Shown piece after piece: positions 16,192 to 26,669 of a DNA stretch of 64,000 nt. This stretch comes from Micromonospora matsumotoense. Lineage in GTDB: Bacteria > Actinomycetota > Actinomycetes > Mycobacteriales > Micromonosporaceae. Where the stretch lies: assembly GCF_900091525.1 (NCBI RefSeq), contig NZ_FMCU01000022.1, forward strand, positions 1 through 64,000, read 5' to 3'. The notes below the pieces were generated by a model. The model was not told the DNA's origin. It did no database searches and saw only the letters and a program-made list of their open reading frames with translations. The stretch's first letter is position 1. The number at the start of each line of letters is the position of its first letter. The translations under genes and the position numbers were made by a program.

Positions 16192-17596
16192 CGCGCACCC
16201 CGACCGGGATGGCCCGCTCGTCGACGTCGAAGGACGCCCGGTGCAGGTCCACGGTGGGGCCGCCGGCGCGGCCCACGCCGAGCCGGGCCAGCGCCCCGGG
16301 GACGTGTTCGAGATACCAGGAGAAGTCCTCACCGCCCATGCTCTGCGGCGTCTCCGCGATCCCCTCGGGGCCGAGCGCGGCGGCGGTGGCGGCGGTGAGC
16401 ACGCCGATGGCGCGGGCGTCGTTGCTGACCGGCGGCCGACCCCGCAGGTATTCCAGGTCGACCGTCGCGCCGGTGGGCGCGATGACGTCCCGGACGACCT
16501 GAGCGACGATCTCGGGGGCCCGCTCCCAGGTGTCGCGGTCCATCACCCGCAGGGTGCCGGCCGCGCACGCCTCGGACGGGATGACGTTGTAACGGGTGCC
16601 GGCCGAGGCGTGGCCGAACACCAGCAGCAGCCCGCTGTTGGCCGGCACCCGGCGGTTGACCAGGGCCGGAACCTCGGTGACCAGCCGGCCGAGCGCATCG
16701 ACCAGGTCGACGGTCAGGTGCGGGCGGGCGGTGTGGCCGCCCGGCCCGGTCAGCTTCACGGTGACGTTGTCGGCCGCCGCGGTGATCGGGCCGACCCGCA
16801 GCCCCACCCTGCCCACCGGCTGGTTGGGGTCGCAGTGCAGCGCGAAGATCTGCACCACGTCCTCCAGGCCACCGGCCTCGATGACCTCCAGCGAGCCGCA
16901 GGGCAGGATCTCCTCCGCGGGCTGGAAGATCAGCCGGACCCGGCCGTCGAGCTGGCCGGCGTCGGCGAGTTGGGCCAGCAGCATGCCGACGCCGAGCAGC
17001 ACGGCCGTGTGCACGTCGTGGCCGCAGGCGTGGCATACCCCGTCCACCGTGGACCGGTAGGGGACGTCCTTCACGTCGGTCAGCGGCAACGCGTCGATGT
17101 CGGCACGGAGCGCGACGACCGGGCCGTCGGGCCGCCCGTCGACGTCGCAGATCACCCCGTTGCCCTTGGGTAGCAGTCGGGGGTGCAGCCCGGCGAGGGT
17201 GAGCTCCCGGGCGATCAGCGCCGCCGTCTCGAACTCCTCGCCGGAGAGTTCCGGGTGGGAGTGGAGGTGGCGGCGGGTAGCGATCAGGCCGGGTACCCGC
17301 AGGGCGAGCAGGTGATCCAGATCGTGGGGCAGGGGCTGGGACCCGGACGGTGCCTCCGCCCAGGACGACGCCAGCTGGCTGCCGTTGGGCAGCGTCAACG
17401 CACTCGTCACGTCGAATTCTCGATCACTAGGAATGGATGGATCATCGGGGAGGACAGCAGACAGCCTAGACCTCCGACGGTGACGCTGCGCAACCTCGTT
17501 ACGGTAGCGATCAGAGCGCACAGCGTCACGTAAGCCCTGGTAGGAGGGCTCGAATATCTGCGGGACAGCAGGTAGATCGCGGTCGGACGCCGTCAT
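16148..17596 (-). CDS. M20-family amidohydrolase with N-terminal extension
   Basis: A 482-residue protein. The M20 core starts near residue 102 (ATRRHLHSHPELSGEE); metal ligands appear in CHACGHDVHTAVLL, PAEEILPCG, ALHCDP and GGEDFSWYL. This matches hippurate/IAA-amino-acid/aminobenzoyl-glutamate type amidohydrolases that cleave N-acyl amino acids. The first 100 residues have no recognised domain and are rich in Arg, Ser and Asp; an excellent Shine-Dalgarno (AGGAGGTGGGGGG) 8 nt before ATG 17596 shows the extension is real. Substrate unknown. The 3' end overlaps the DUF4349 gene in convergent orientation. Confidence 0.82.
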   Translation of the reverse strand: MTASDRDLPAVPQIFEPSYQGLRDAVRSDRYRNEVAQRHRRRSRLSAVLPDDPSIPSDREFDVTSALTLPNGSQLASSWAEAPSGSQPLPHDLDHLLALRVPGLIATRRHLHSHPELSGEEFETAALIARELTLAGLHPRLLPKGNGVICDVDGRPDGPVVALRADIDALPLTDVKDVPYRSTVDGVCHACGHDVHTAVLLGVGMLLAQLADAGQLDGRVRLIFQPAEEILPCGSLEVIEAGGLEDVVQIFALHCDPNQPVGRVGLRVGPITAAADNVTVKLTGPGGHTARPHLTVDLVDALGRLVTEVPALVNRRVPANSGLLLVFGHASAGTRYNVIPSEACAAGTLRVMDRDTWERAPEIVAQVVRDVIAPTGATVDLEYLRGRPPVSNDARAIGVLTAATAAALGPEGIAETPQSMGGEDFSWYLEHVPGALARLGVGRAGGPTVDLHRASFDVDERAIPVGVRVMVQTALRALAAVR

Positions 17597-17965
17597 CTGC
17601 CCCCCACCTCCTACAACGCGTAACCGATTGGGCGGTCGCGAAATCGGCGTCGATCCGGGGCCGTCGTACCCGAATTGTCGCATTGGTCGCCCGGATCGAC
17701 TGCCGGTCGGACAATTAGCCGACGACCCCGGGTGGGCGGTCGATTCCAGACCGTGACACGACGTCCCCGGACGCGCCCGGACATGCTGTCCGTCCCGTTC
17801 ACCACTCAGGTTTACCCAGGAAGCCCGCAGGCACACGCGTCGCCCCGGAGAGCCGCCACGCACCCGGGCGGCCCAGCACCGGCACACCGCGCGCTGTCAC
17901 CGACGGTAGCCCCGCACCCCTCGCCTGGCGACCCCTACCGGTCCCGGCACGACGACGACGGCGAC

Positions 17966-17995
17966 CCCTGCCGGCGTCGGTACGCGCCGGCAGGG
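17966..17995 (-). terminator. Hairpin terminator after the mutase gene
   Basis: An 11-bp perfect stem (CCCTGCCGGCG 17966-17976 with 17985-17995) and an 8-nt loop, 50 nt beyond the mutase stop on its strand. The rest of the region 17597-18045 holds no convincing gene; it must contain the promoter of the M20 gene. Confidence 0.65.
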
Positions 17996-18045
17996 AGTCG
18001 CCGTGAAGTCACCCACCGTGTCCCGCCCGCCCGGCGGGGTGAGGG

Positions 18046-19629
<1,584 letters not shown>

Positions 19630-19858
19630 CCACGGATGGTAGGACGCGAGGGGGCACCGGTGGGGTGAGGGATGGCGCACATCTCGGTTCGGCATCGGTC
19701 GACGGCAGGTGAACGGCCGGGTACACACCGTTCGACTTGGCGGTCGGTACCGTCGGGTAGGACAAAGGTCCGCCGCGTCGGGTTTCGCATCGGGCGTCGG
19801 AACCAGCAAGATAGAGGCGTTGTGTCCCAGCCCCCTCGACTTTCCCGGTGGCTTTTCT

Positions 19859-22027
19859 GTGACTCAGATCCCGACGTGGAGCGGCGGACCAGTGAGTCCC
19901 CCCAACGGACGCGCGGCGCCCGGCACCACCATCGGTGGCCGGTACTCGCTGCGCTCCTCGGTGGGCAACGGCGGCATGGGCACGGTCTGGCGCGCGACAG
20001 ACACCCTGCTGCGGCGCGACGTGGCGGTCAAGGAGGTCGTCCTGCCGCCCGGGTTGGCCCCCAGCGACCGGGACGCGATGTATGAACGCACCCTGCGCGA
20101 GGCCCGCGCCGCCGCCGCGATCCAGCACCCGGCCGTGGTCCAGGTGTACGACGTGGTCACCGAGGGTGGCCGCCCGTGGATCGTGATGGAGCTGCTGGAC
20201 GCCCGCAGCCTCGCCGACATGGTGATCGAGGACGGCCCGGTGGCCGGGCGGGCGGTCGCCAAGATCGGCATCGCGCTGCTCGGCGCGCTGGAGGTAGCGC
20301 ACGCCAACGGGGTGCTGCACCGCGACGTCAAGCCGGCGAACGTGCTGATCTGCACCGACGGCCGCTGCGTGCTGACCGACTTCGGGGTGGCCCGGATGCC
20401 CACCGACGTCCAGCTCACCACCCCCGGGATGGTGCTCGGCTCGCCGCACTTCATCTCCCCCGAGCGCGCCATGGGGCAGGATTTCGGCCCACCCAGCGAC
20501 CTGTTCTCCCTCGGCGTGACGCTCTACACGGCCGTCGAGGGGCGTCCCCCGTTCGACAAGGGCGACCCGATCGAGACCATGCACGCGGTGGTCGAGGACC
20601 CACCGGCCACCCCCCAGCGCAGCGGCCCGCTGACCCGGGTGCTGATGGGTCTGCTGGAGAAGGACCCGGCCCGCCGGCTGGACGTACACACTGCCCGGGC
20701 GATGCTGCGCGAACTGCTCGCCGGCCCGCTGACCAGCACGGCGACCGCGGTCAACTCGGTCACCGACCCGTACGCGGTGGTGCCGGCGCAGCGCCCGTCG
20801 GCACCACCGGCCATCGCCGCGCCGCCGGCCGAGCCGAAGCCGAGCGGGCAGATCGGCGGCCGGGCGATGCTGGCCGCCGGCGAGTCGCTGACCGACCGGC
20901 TGGCGAAGCTGCGTCGGGGTGAACGCCCCAAGCCGGTGGTGACCTCTGCCGCCGCCCTCGACGACACCAGTGCCGACGCGCTCGCCGGCCCGCTGCACAC
21001 CCCGACCGGCGCGATGTCGGCGCCGGGCGGGCCCACCGCCGGTGCGCTGCCGACCGGCCCGACCGCCGGGACGTACGGCAGGACCGAGGCCACCCAGCGG
21101 ATCACCCCGGGTGCCGCCCCGGAGGCCACCCAGCGCATCGGTGGCGGCACCGCCGACGCCACCCAACGCATCGGTGGGCACCCGGACGCCACCCAGCGGA
21201 TCGGCGGGGGCACCGAGACCGGCCGGGCCGGTTACGGGGCCGCGGAGCCCACCCAGGCCATCTACGGCGGCGGGAGCCCCGAGCCGACCCAGGCGGTGTA
21301 CGGCGGGCAGTGGTCCATCCCCGGCACCGGCCAGTCCTGGACCTCGCCGCCCCCGCCGCCGGGCGGGGGTGAGGGTGGCGCGCTCGGCCGGGCGAAGGGT
21401 GCCGGCGGTCGACTCGTCGGCACGGTCAAGGGCTGGCCGCGCAAGCTCCAGCTCGCGGCGGCCGGCGGGCTCGCGGTGGTGCTGCTGATCGGCGCGGTGG
21501 CGCTGTTCGGCGGCGGCGACCCGGAGCCGACCCCTCCCCCACAGGCCGGCCCGAGCGCACCGGCTGCCGGTGGCGGCGAGCTGCCGCCGATGCAGGAGCA
21601 CAGCGCCCGGGGCATCCGGGTGAACGTGCCGAAGGGCTGGCAGAAAGCGACCGGCGGGGTCTACATCGACTACGTCGACCCGCAGGACAAGGGGCGCAAG
21701 GTGCGCATCCTCACCGAGAAGTTCAGTGGCTCCTCGAGCCGTTGGGCCGAGGTGGCGGAGAACGGTCTGCAAAACCGGACGAGTTCCTGCGCCAAGCCCT
21801 ACGAGCAGTTGGCGATGGGCGAGAAGAACCTGGCCGGCAAGTCGGCCGCCGAGTTCGAGTACACCTGCGGCGACGGCGGCGACAAGCGGCACGGGGTGTG
21901 GCGCGGGGTGGTGCACGAGGGAAAGGTCTACTCGTTCTATCTGACCGCCAACGATGCCAAGTTCACCGAGAGCAAGCCGATCTTCGACGAGATGGTCAAG
22001 TCGTTCCAGCTCACCGGGGCCAGCTGA
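19859..22027 (+). CDS. Membrane Ser/Thr protein kinase with TQxI repeat linker
   Basis: A 722-residue Hanks-type kinase. Residues about 25-290 hold the kinase: glycine loop VGNGGMGTVW, Lys in DVAVKEVV, catalytic HRDVKPANVL, DFGVAR, and SPHFISPERAMG activation end. A Pro/Ala-rich linker (about 300-525) includes six copies of an acidic-(A/P)-T-Q-(R/A)-(I/V) motif between residues 410 and 480. A membrane helix (about 530-550) precedes an extracellular domain of about 160 residues beginning SARGIRVNVPKGW, unlike PASTA. So it is a transmembrane sensor kinase of unknown ligand. I use GTG 19859; the upstream extension lacks kinase similarity. Divergent from the mutase gene. Confidence 0.88.
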   Translation: MTQIPTWSGGPVSPPNGRAAPGTTIGGRYSLRSSVGNGGMGTVWRATDTLLRRDVAVKEVVLPPGLAPSDRDAMYERTLREARAAAAIQHPAVVQVYDVVTEGGRPWIVMELLDARSLADMVIEDGPVAGRAVAKIGIALLGALEVAHANGVLHRDVKPANVLICTDGRCVLTDFGVARMPTDVQLTTPGMVLGSPHFISPERAMGQDFGPPSDLFSLGVTLYTAVEGRPPFDKGDPIETMHAVVEDPPATPQRSGPLTRVLMGLLEKDPARRLDVHTARAMLRELLAGPLTSTATAVNSVTDPYAVVPAQRPSAPPAIAAPPAEPKPSGQIGGRAMLAAGESLTDRLAKLRRGERPKPVVTSAAALDDTSADALAGPLHTPTGAMSAPGGPTAGALPTGPTAGTYGRTEATQRITPGAAPEATQRIGGGTADATQRIGGHPDATQRIGGGTETGRAGYGAAEPTQAIYGGGSPEPTQAVYGGQWSIPGTGQSWTSPPPPPGGGEGGALGRAKGAGGRLVGTVKGWPRKLQLAAAGGLAVVLLIGAVALFGGGDPEPTPPPQAGPSAPAAGGGELPPMQEHSARGIRVNVPKGWQKATGGVYIDYVDPQDKGRKVRILTEKFSGSSSRWAEVAENGLQNRTSSCAKPYEQLAMGEKNLAGKSAAEFEYTCGDGGDKRHGVWRGVVHEGKVYSFYLTANDAKFTESKPIFDEMVKSFQLTGAS
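21086..21304 (+). repeat. Tandem TQxI/V motif array in the kinase linker
   Basis: Encodes six near-repeats of the kind EATQRI, DATQRI and EPTQAV separated by Gly-rich spacers (residues about 410-482 of the kinase). Each Thr has Ile or Val at +3. The DNA repeats (gccacccagcggatcggcgg-like) are imperfect, so this is an old, selected array rather than a fresh slippage. Confidence 0.75.
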
Positions 22028-22118
22028 GCCGGATCGTGCGGCGGACCGGGCCGGGTCGCACCACGAGGTGATCCGGGTCGACCGGACGCGGTGATCCGCC
22101 GCCGTGCTATCAAGAGGC

Positions 22119-23960
22119 ATGGCGGCGGAAAGCACTGACCTCGACCGGATTCGCGACCAGGCTCGACGCTGGCTCGACGACGACCCCGACCCCGCCAGCC
22201 GGGACGAGCTGCGGGCCGTGCTCGACCGGCTACCGGCCAGCGCGCCGGAGCTGGCCGACCGGTTCGCCGGCCCGCTGACCTTCGGCACGGCCGGGCTGCG
22301 CGGCCCGCTGCGCGCCGGGCCGAACGGCATGAACCTCGCGGTGGTCACCCAGGCGGCGGCCGGGCTGGTCGGCTGGCTCGCCGCCGAGGGTGGCGAAGGT
22401 CCGCTGGTCATCGGGTACGACGCCCGGCACGGTTCCCGGGAGTTCGCCGAGCGCACCGCCCAGGTCGCCACCGGTGCGGGCCGGCCGGCGCTGCTGCTGC
22501 CCCGGCCGCTACCCACCCCCGTGCTGGCGTACGCGGTGCGCAAACTGGGCGGGGTGGCCGGGGTGATGGTGACGGCCAGCCACAACCCGCCGCAGGACAA
22601 CGGCTACAAGGTCTACCTGGGTGCCCAGCTCGGTGGGGCGCTCGGCGCGGGCGCGCAGATCGTGCCGCCCGCCGACGCCGGCATCGAGGCGGCCATCCGG
22701 GCGGTAGGCCCGCTGGCGCAGGTGCCGCTGGGCCCACCCGGCCAGTTGCTCGGTGACGACCTGGTCGCCGCGTACGTGGAGCGGGCCGTCGCGGTGATCG
22801 CCCCGGGCGGACCGCGTGACCTGCGGGTGGCGTACACCCCGTTGCACGGGGTGGGTGCGGCGGTGCTGACCGCGACCTTCGCCCGGGCGGGTTTCCCGAC
22901 CCCCGGGGTGGTGCCCGACCAGGCGGAGCCGGACCCGGCCTTCCCCACCGTCAGCTTCCCCAACCCGGAGGAACCCGGCGCGGTGGACCGGTTGGTGGCC
23001 CTCGCCGACGCCACCGACGCCGACCTGGCGATCGCCAACGACCCGGACGCCGACCGCTGCGCGGTGGTGGTCCGCCAGCCGTCGGCCCCGCAGGAGCCCG
23101 CGCCCTCGGCGGCTCCGGTGCCGGCCGGCGGCCCGGAGTCGGCGGGCAGCGCGGGATCGGCAGGCGGGGCGGGATCGGCGGGCGGGGCGGGATCGGCGGA
23201 CGGCGCGGGATCGGCGGGCAGCGCGGGATCGGCGGGCAGCGCGGCGTCGGCGGGCGGGGCGGGGTGGCGGATGTTGCGCGGGGACGAGGTGGGGGTGCTG
23301 CTCGCCGACCACCTGATGCGGCGCGGCGTCGACGGCCTGTACGCCACCACGATCGTGTCGTCGTCCCTGCTCCGGGCGATGTGCGCGGCCCGGGGCCGGG
23401 CCTACGGCGAGACGTTGACCGGGTTCAAGTGGATCGTCCGGGCCGGGGGTGGGACGCCTCCCCTGGCGTACGGCTACGAGGAGGCGCTGGGCTACTGCGT
23501 GGCCCCCGAGCACGTGCGGGACAAGGACGGCATCACCGCCGCGCTGACCGTCGCCGAGCTGGCCGCCGGCCTGAAGGCGCAGGGGCGCACCCTGACCGAC
23601 CGGTTGGACGAGCTGGCCGCCGAGTTCGGCGTGCACCACACCGACCAGTTGTCGATCCGGGTGGACGACCTGCGGATCATCGCCGACGCGATGGCCCGGG
23701 TCCGGGCGGCCACCCCGACCACGCTGCTCGGTGCGCCGGTCACCGAGGCGCAGGATCTGCTGCCCGCCGCCGACGTGGTGATCCTGCGTACCGCCGCCGC
23801 CCGGGTGGTGATCCGCCCCTCGGGCACCGAGCCGAAGCTCAAGGCGTACCTGGAGGTGGTGGAGCCGGTCGGCGACGGTGACGTGCCGGCGGCCCGCACC
23901 CGCGCAGCGGCGGCGCTCACCACGCTGCGCGCCGAGGTCGCCACCGCCCTCGGCATCTGA
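22119..23960 (+). CDS. Phosphohexomutase, phosphoglucomutase/phosphomannomutase family
   Basis: A 613-residue alpha-D-phosphohexomutase. Ser154 in MVTASHNPPQDNGYK is the phosphorylated catalytic residue; Mg ligands are Asp308/310/312 in NDPDADR; the sugar-binding loop is GYEEALGY and the phosphate loop IRPSGTEPKLK. It interconverts hexose 1- and 6-phosphates for polysaccharide and glycogen metabolism. Between domains two and three, straight after the Mg loop, sits a 50-residue Ala/Gly/Ser insert encoded by an 18-bp minisatellite. I use ATG 22119 because the short GTG extension (22104) has no support. It is probably alone. Confidence 0.87.
   Translation: MAAESTDLDRIRDQARRWLDDDPDPASRDELRAVLDRLPASAPELADRFAGPLTFGTAGLRGPLRAGPNGMNLAVVTQAAAGLVGWLAAEGGEGPLVIGYDARHGSREFAERTAQVATGAGRPALLLPRPLPTPVLAYAVRKLGGVAGVMVTASHNPPQDNGYKVYLGAQLGGALGAGAQIVPPADAGIEAAIRAVGPLAQVPLGPPGQLLGDDLVAAYVERAVAVIAPGGPRDLRVAYTPLHGVGAAVLTATFARAGFPTPGVVPDQAEPDPAFPTVSFPNPEEPGAVDRLVALADATDADLAIANDPDADRCAVVVRQPSAPQEPAPSAAPVPAGGPESAGSAGSAGGAGSAGGAGSADGAGSAGSAGSAGSAASAGGAGWRMLRGDEVGVLLADHLMRRGVDGLYATTIVSSSLLRAMCAARGRAYGETLTGFKWIVRAGGGTPPLAYGYEEALGYCVAPEHVRDKDGITAALTVAELAAGLKAQGRTLTDRLDELAAEFGVHHTDQLSIRVDDLRIIADAMARVRAATPTTLLGAPVTEAQDLLPAADVVILRTAAARVVIRPSGTEPKLKAYLEVVEPVGDGDVPAARTRAAAALTTLRAEVATALGI
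23134..23262 (+). repeat. 18-bp minisatellite inside the phosphohexomutase gene
   Basis: Six complete units of consensus gcgggatcggcgggcggg (23151-23258) plus a partial unit at each side. Each unit encodes six residues (AGSAGG or variants), so copy-number change keeps the reading frame. It lies in a surface loop region of the enzyme between the Mg-binding loop and domain three. Confidence 0.85.
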
Positions 23961-24051
23961 CACCGCCCCGCCGCGTCTCCAGCCGTACGCCCTGCCGCGT
24001 GTTCAGCCGCGCGCTTCGCCGCGTGTCCAGCGCATGATCAACTCATTGTGG

Positions 24052-24094
24052 CCGATTTGGCGGTATCCGAGCGGGGTGGATACCGCTAAATCGG
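24052..24094. repeat. Palindromic intergenic repeat, copy 1
   Basis: Arms of 17 bp (24052-24068 and 24078-24094), one mismatch, 9-nt loop. The central part GCGGTATCC / GGATACCGC is identical to copy 2, and both are preceded by GATCAACTC at the same side. It lies in the 617-bp stretch after the phosphohexomutase gene that otherwise has no gene. Confidence 0.8.
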
Positions 24095-24184
24095 CGATAT
24101 TGTGCGGCCTCACCCACCGAATCGGCCGACCGCGATATGCGCTCTCGGCCGGGATGCGGCGCACCCTGCCGCACGATCAACTCA

Positions 24185-24238
24185 ATGTCGCCCATATAGC
24201 GGTATCCGAGCCTTGGGATACCGCTATATGGGCGACAT
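24185..24238. repeat. Palindromic intergenic repeat, copy 2
   Basis: Arms of 23 bp (24185-24207 and 24216-24238) pair perfectly around an 8-nt loop; the core is ATAGCGGTATCC. Flanked on the left by GATCAACTCA, as in copy 1. A stem this long and exact in DNA of this GC content, with an unusually AT-rich centre, indicates a selected or mobile element rather than chance. Confidence 0.85.
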
Positions 24239-24577
24239 GGCGCAACTCTGCCCCCGATTTCCGCGCGCGACCCGAGGCGGGGTGATGGGGGCTCGATTCG
24301 GCCCGGCCCGCCGACCCGGGAACCAGAAACGCGATCCACCTCGGGTTCGGTGGGCAGCCAGCGGGGGCCGGCGGGGCGATCATGCTCGGGAACGGCAACC
24401 GGTCGCCCGGGACCGGCACCAATCTCACCCCGTGTCATCTCTTGCCCACAGAGCGCTCGCGCGATTAGCATCAGCGCATCGCTCTCGCCATTTACCTGAC
24501 GTCACCGGTATGCATTCCCACTGATGTTGCATCGGCGGCGGCCCGTTGTTTCATTCAGGACGGAAAGGTGTTGCACG

Positions 24578-25462
24578 GTGCGTGAAACACACAGTTCGAC
24601 GGTGCCCCGACGGCAACTCGGCAGACTGCTCACCCAACTCCGGGAGGACGCCCACCTCAGCATCGACGCGGCGGCTGGCGAGCTGGACTGCTCCCGGCAG
24701 AAGCTCTGGCGGATCGAGCGGGGCCTGACCTCGGCCAAGACACCGGACGTCCGGGTGCTCTGCGAGCTGTATCAGGCCACCCCCGACCAGGCGAGCGTGC
24801 TGCTCGGGCTCGCCGAGGTGAGCCGGGCCGAGGGGTGGTGGCACGCGCACGGCAGCGCCGTGCCGTCCTGGTTCTCGCCCTACGTCGGGCTGGAGAACGT
24901 CGCCAGCAGCATTCGTCACTACAACGCCGAGCTGGTGCCGGGGCTGTTGCAGACCCCCGGCTACGCCACCGCGCTCTTCCAGCACAACCGGCCCGAGCTG
25001 GGCGAGGAGGAGCGGAAAAGGGCAGTGAGCTTCCGGATCCAGCGGCAGGGGCTGCTGGCCCGGCGACTGCCGCCGGCCCCCGCGCTGACGGTGGTCCTCA
25101 GCGAGGCGGTGTTGCGCCGTCCGGTGCCGGGCCGGTCGGTGATGGCCGACCAGCTCCGGCACCTGCTGGCCGTCGGCGAGCGGCACAACATCACCGTCCG
25201 GGTGCTACCGCTGGCCGCCGGGCCGCCGCTGGCCGCCGAGGCCGGCACCTTCGTGCTGCTCGACTTCCCGCCCTCGGTGCTCGGCAGCCCGTCCGAGCCG
25301 CCGACCGTCTATGTCGAAGGGCTCACCGGCGCGCTCTACCTCGACCAGCCAGCCGAGATCGCCGCCTACGAGCGCGTCTGGCAGGGGCTGGATTCCCTCG
25401 CCCTCGACGCGCAACAATCGACGGAGCTGATCGACGCGATCCGGGGAGAGTGCCATGAGTGA
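24578..25462 (+). CDS. XRE regulator with DUF5753 domain
   Basis: A 294-residue regulator: helix-turn-helix at about 14-65 (LGRLLTQLREDAHLSIDAAA, GELDCSRQKLWRIERG) followed by the DUF5753 domain (ASSIRHYNAELVPGLLQTP through VYVEGLTGALYLDQPAE). Such proteins are very abundant in morphologically complex actinomycetes and usually pair with a small DUF397 protein, as here. They influence development and antibiotic production in Streptomyces relatives; the target here is unknown. I use GTG 24578, preceded by GGAAAGG. Its stop overlaps the DUF397 start by 8 nt. Confidence 0.88.
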   Translation: MRETHSSTVPRRQLGRLLTQLREDAHLSIDAAAGELDCSRQKLWRIERGLTSAKTPDVRVLCELYQATPDQASVLLGLAEVSRAEGWWHAHGSAVPSWFSPYVGLENVASSIRHYNAELVPGLLQTPGYATALFQHNRPELGEEERKRAVSFRIQRQGLLARRLPPAPALTVVLSEAVLRRPVPGRSVMADQLRHLLAVGERHNITVRVLPLAAGPPLAAEAGTFVLLDFPPSVLGSPSEPPTVYVEGLTGALYLDQPAEIAAYERVWQGLDSLALDAQQSTELIDAIRGECHE

Positions 25463-25658
25463 CCTGACCGACGCCCGCTGGCGCACCAGCACCCGCAGCG
25501 GCACCAACGGCGGCGACTGCGTCGAGGTGGCCGACAACCTCGCCGGCATCGTCGGCATCCGGGACAGCAAGGACCCGACCGGGCCGGCCCTCACCGTCGC
25601 ACCCACCGCCTGGTCCGCCTTCGTCACCGACGTCAAGGCCCACCGACTCACCCGCTGA
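25455..25658 (+). CDS. DUF397 small protein
   Basis: A 67-residue protein of the DUF397 family: WRTSTRSGTNGGDCVEVADN, then GIRDSKDPTGPALTV and WSAFVTDVK. It overlaps the DUF5753 regulator gene and should be its partner; in studied examples the small protein antagonises or modulates the regulator. No DNA-binding motif of its own is visible. Confidence 0.9.
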   Translation: MSDLTDARWRTSTRSGTNGGDCVEVADNLAGIVGIRDSKDPTGPALTVAPTAWSAFVTDVKAHRLTR

Positions 25659-25694
25659 CCGGGCGACAATCGACCGCCTGCCGGCCCGACCCCG

Positions 25695-25775
25695 TCAGAC
25701 CGGCAGCACGAGCGGACCGCAGCACGAGCGGACCGGCAGCACGAGCGGACCGACGACACGAGCAGACCGGCAGCA
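25695..25775 (+). repeat. Short tandem repeat between DUF397 and GPP34 genes
   Basis: Four to five imperfect units of gcagcacgagcggaccg, 17-18 bp each, directly abutting. It lies between convergent genes, where it could form alternating weak stems. The units are contiguous, with no unique spacers. Confidence 0.7.
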
Positions 25776-25789
25776 CGCCCGGCGACGCC

Positions 25790-26467
25790 TCAGACGCGCT
25801 TGCCGAGCGCGTGGTCGACGGCCTGGCCCAGGGCGGTGACGACCAGTGCCACCGAGGGCCGGACCACCGACTCCTCCAGGCTGATCGTGCCGGAGAAACC
25901 GGCCCCACCGGCGATCTCCTCCATCCGGCGGCGGGCATCCTGCGCGGCGGTGCCGTCCAGGCCGAGCGCCGGCTCCATCCGCAGCACCGCCACCAGCGTG
26001 GCCAGCGCCGCCGTCCGCTCGTCGGGGAGCTGCTCGCCGGCCAGCGCCTCGGCCAGTCGCCGCCGACTGTCCTGCTCCACCGACGGGTCAGTGGTCGGGT
26101 AGCGGTGCACCACGATGAAGCCCAGCTCGGTCTCTTCCACATCGCGCACCACGCCCCGCTCGACCAGGTCGCCGAGGATGCGGTCGCGCAGGCCGTGCCG
26201 CAGCCGCTGCACCCAGGAGGACGGGCTGTGCGGGGTGTCGGCGGCCATCCGGCCCAGCACACCGTCCAGGATCGGCTCGCCGACCGGCGTCGGGTCGGTC
26301 ACCGCCAGGTTCCCATCGACGTACGCGATCCGGCCGGCAAGGGCCAGCTCGACCAGGACGGCGGCGGCCATCCCCAGGTCGAGGCTGATCCGGGGCATGG
26401 TCGCCTTGCCGGACTCATCGTCATACGCGAGGAGCAACAACTCCTCGGCCACCGCAACACCAGTCAT
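25790..26467 (-). CDS. GPP34 (GOLPH3-like) phosphoprotein
   Basis: A 225-residue all-helical protein of the GPP34 family: VAEELLLLAYDDESGKATMP, LDLGMAAAVLVELALAGRI, and LGDLVERGVVRDVEE. Eukaryotic GOLPH3 binds phosphatidylinositol 4-phosphate at the Golgi; many actinomycetes carry paralogues of unknown role that may associate with membranes. ATG 26467 begins at the conserved N-terminus; longer upstream in-frame sequence lacks family similarity. No signal or membrane helix. No operon partner. Confidence 0.85.
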   Translation of the reverse strand: MTGVAVAEELLLLAYDDESGKATMPRISLDLGMAAAVLVELALAGRIAYVDGNLAVTDPTPVGEPILDGVLGRMAADTPHSPSSWVQRLRHGLRDRILGDLVERGVVRDVEETELGFIVVHRYPTTDPSVEQDSRRRLAEALAGEQLPDERTAALATLVAVLRMEPALGLDGTAAQDARRRMEEIAGGAGFSGTISLEESVVRPSVALVVTALGQAVDHALGKRV

Positions 26468-26669
26468 GGCCCGAGACGGTAGCGCCTGAACGCACCCCGC
26501 GCTCCCCGACTCGCTCTCCGTGGGAAGCCAACCCCGACGGTCGGTGCGACCGCTCCCCGCGACGGGCCCGCCACCCACCTGCTCACGGCGGCCCCGCCGC
26601 CCCGACCACCCGCTGCGCACCGGTTTCCGGGGCACCCCGGCCTAACGGGTCGCACCGGCGGTGGGCGGG

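Noticed and set aside
24043..24528. ORFs across the palindrome region
   Set aside because: They run through the palindromes on both strands, with no codon bias or similarity.
25695..25775. Possible CRISPR array from the repeated gcagcacgagcggaccg units
   Set aside because: Units abut one another with no unique spacers, and no cas genes are present. It is a plain tandem repeat.
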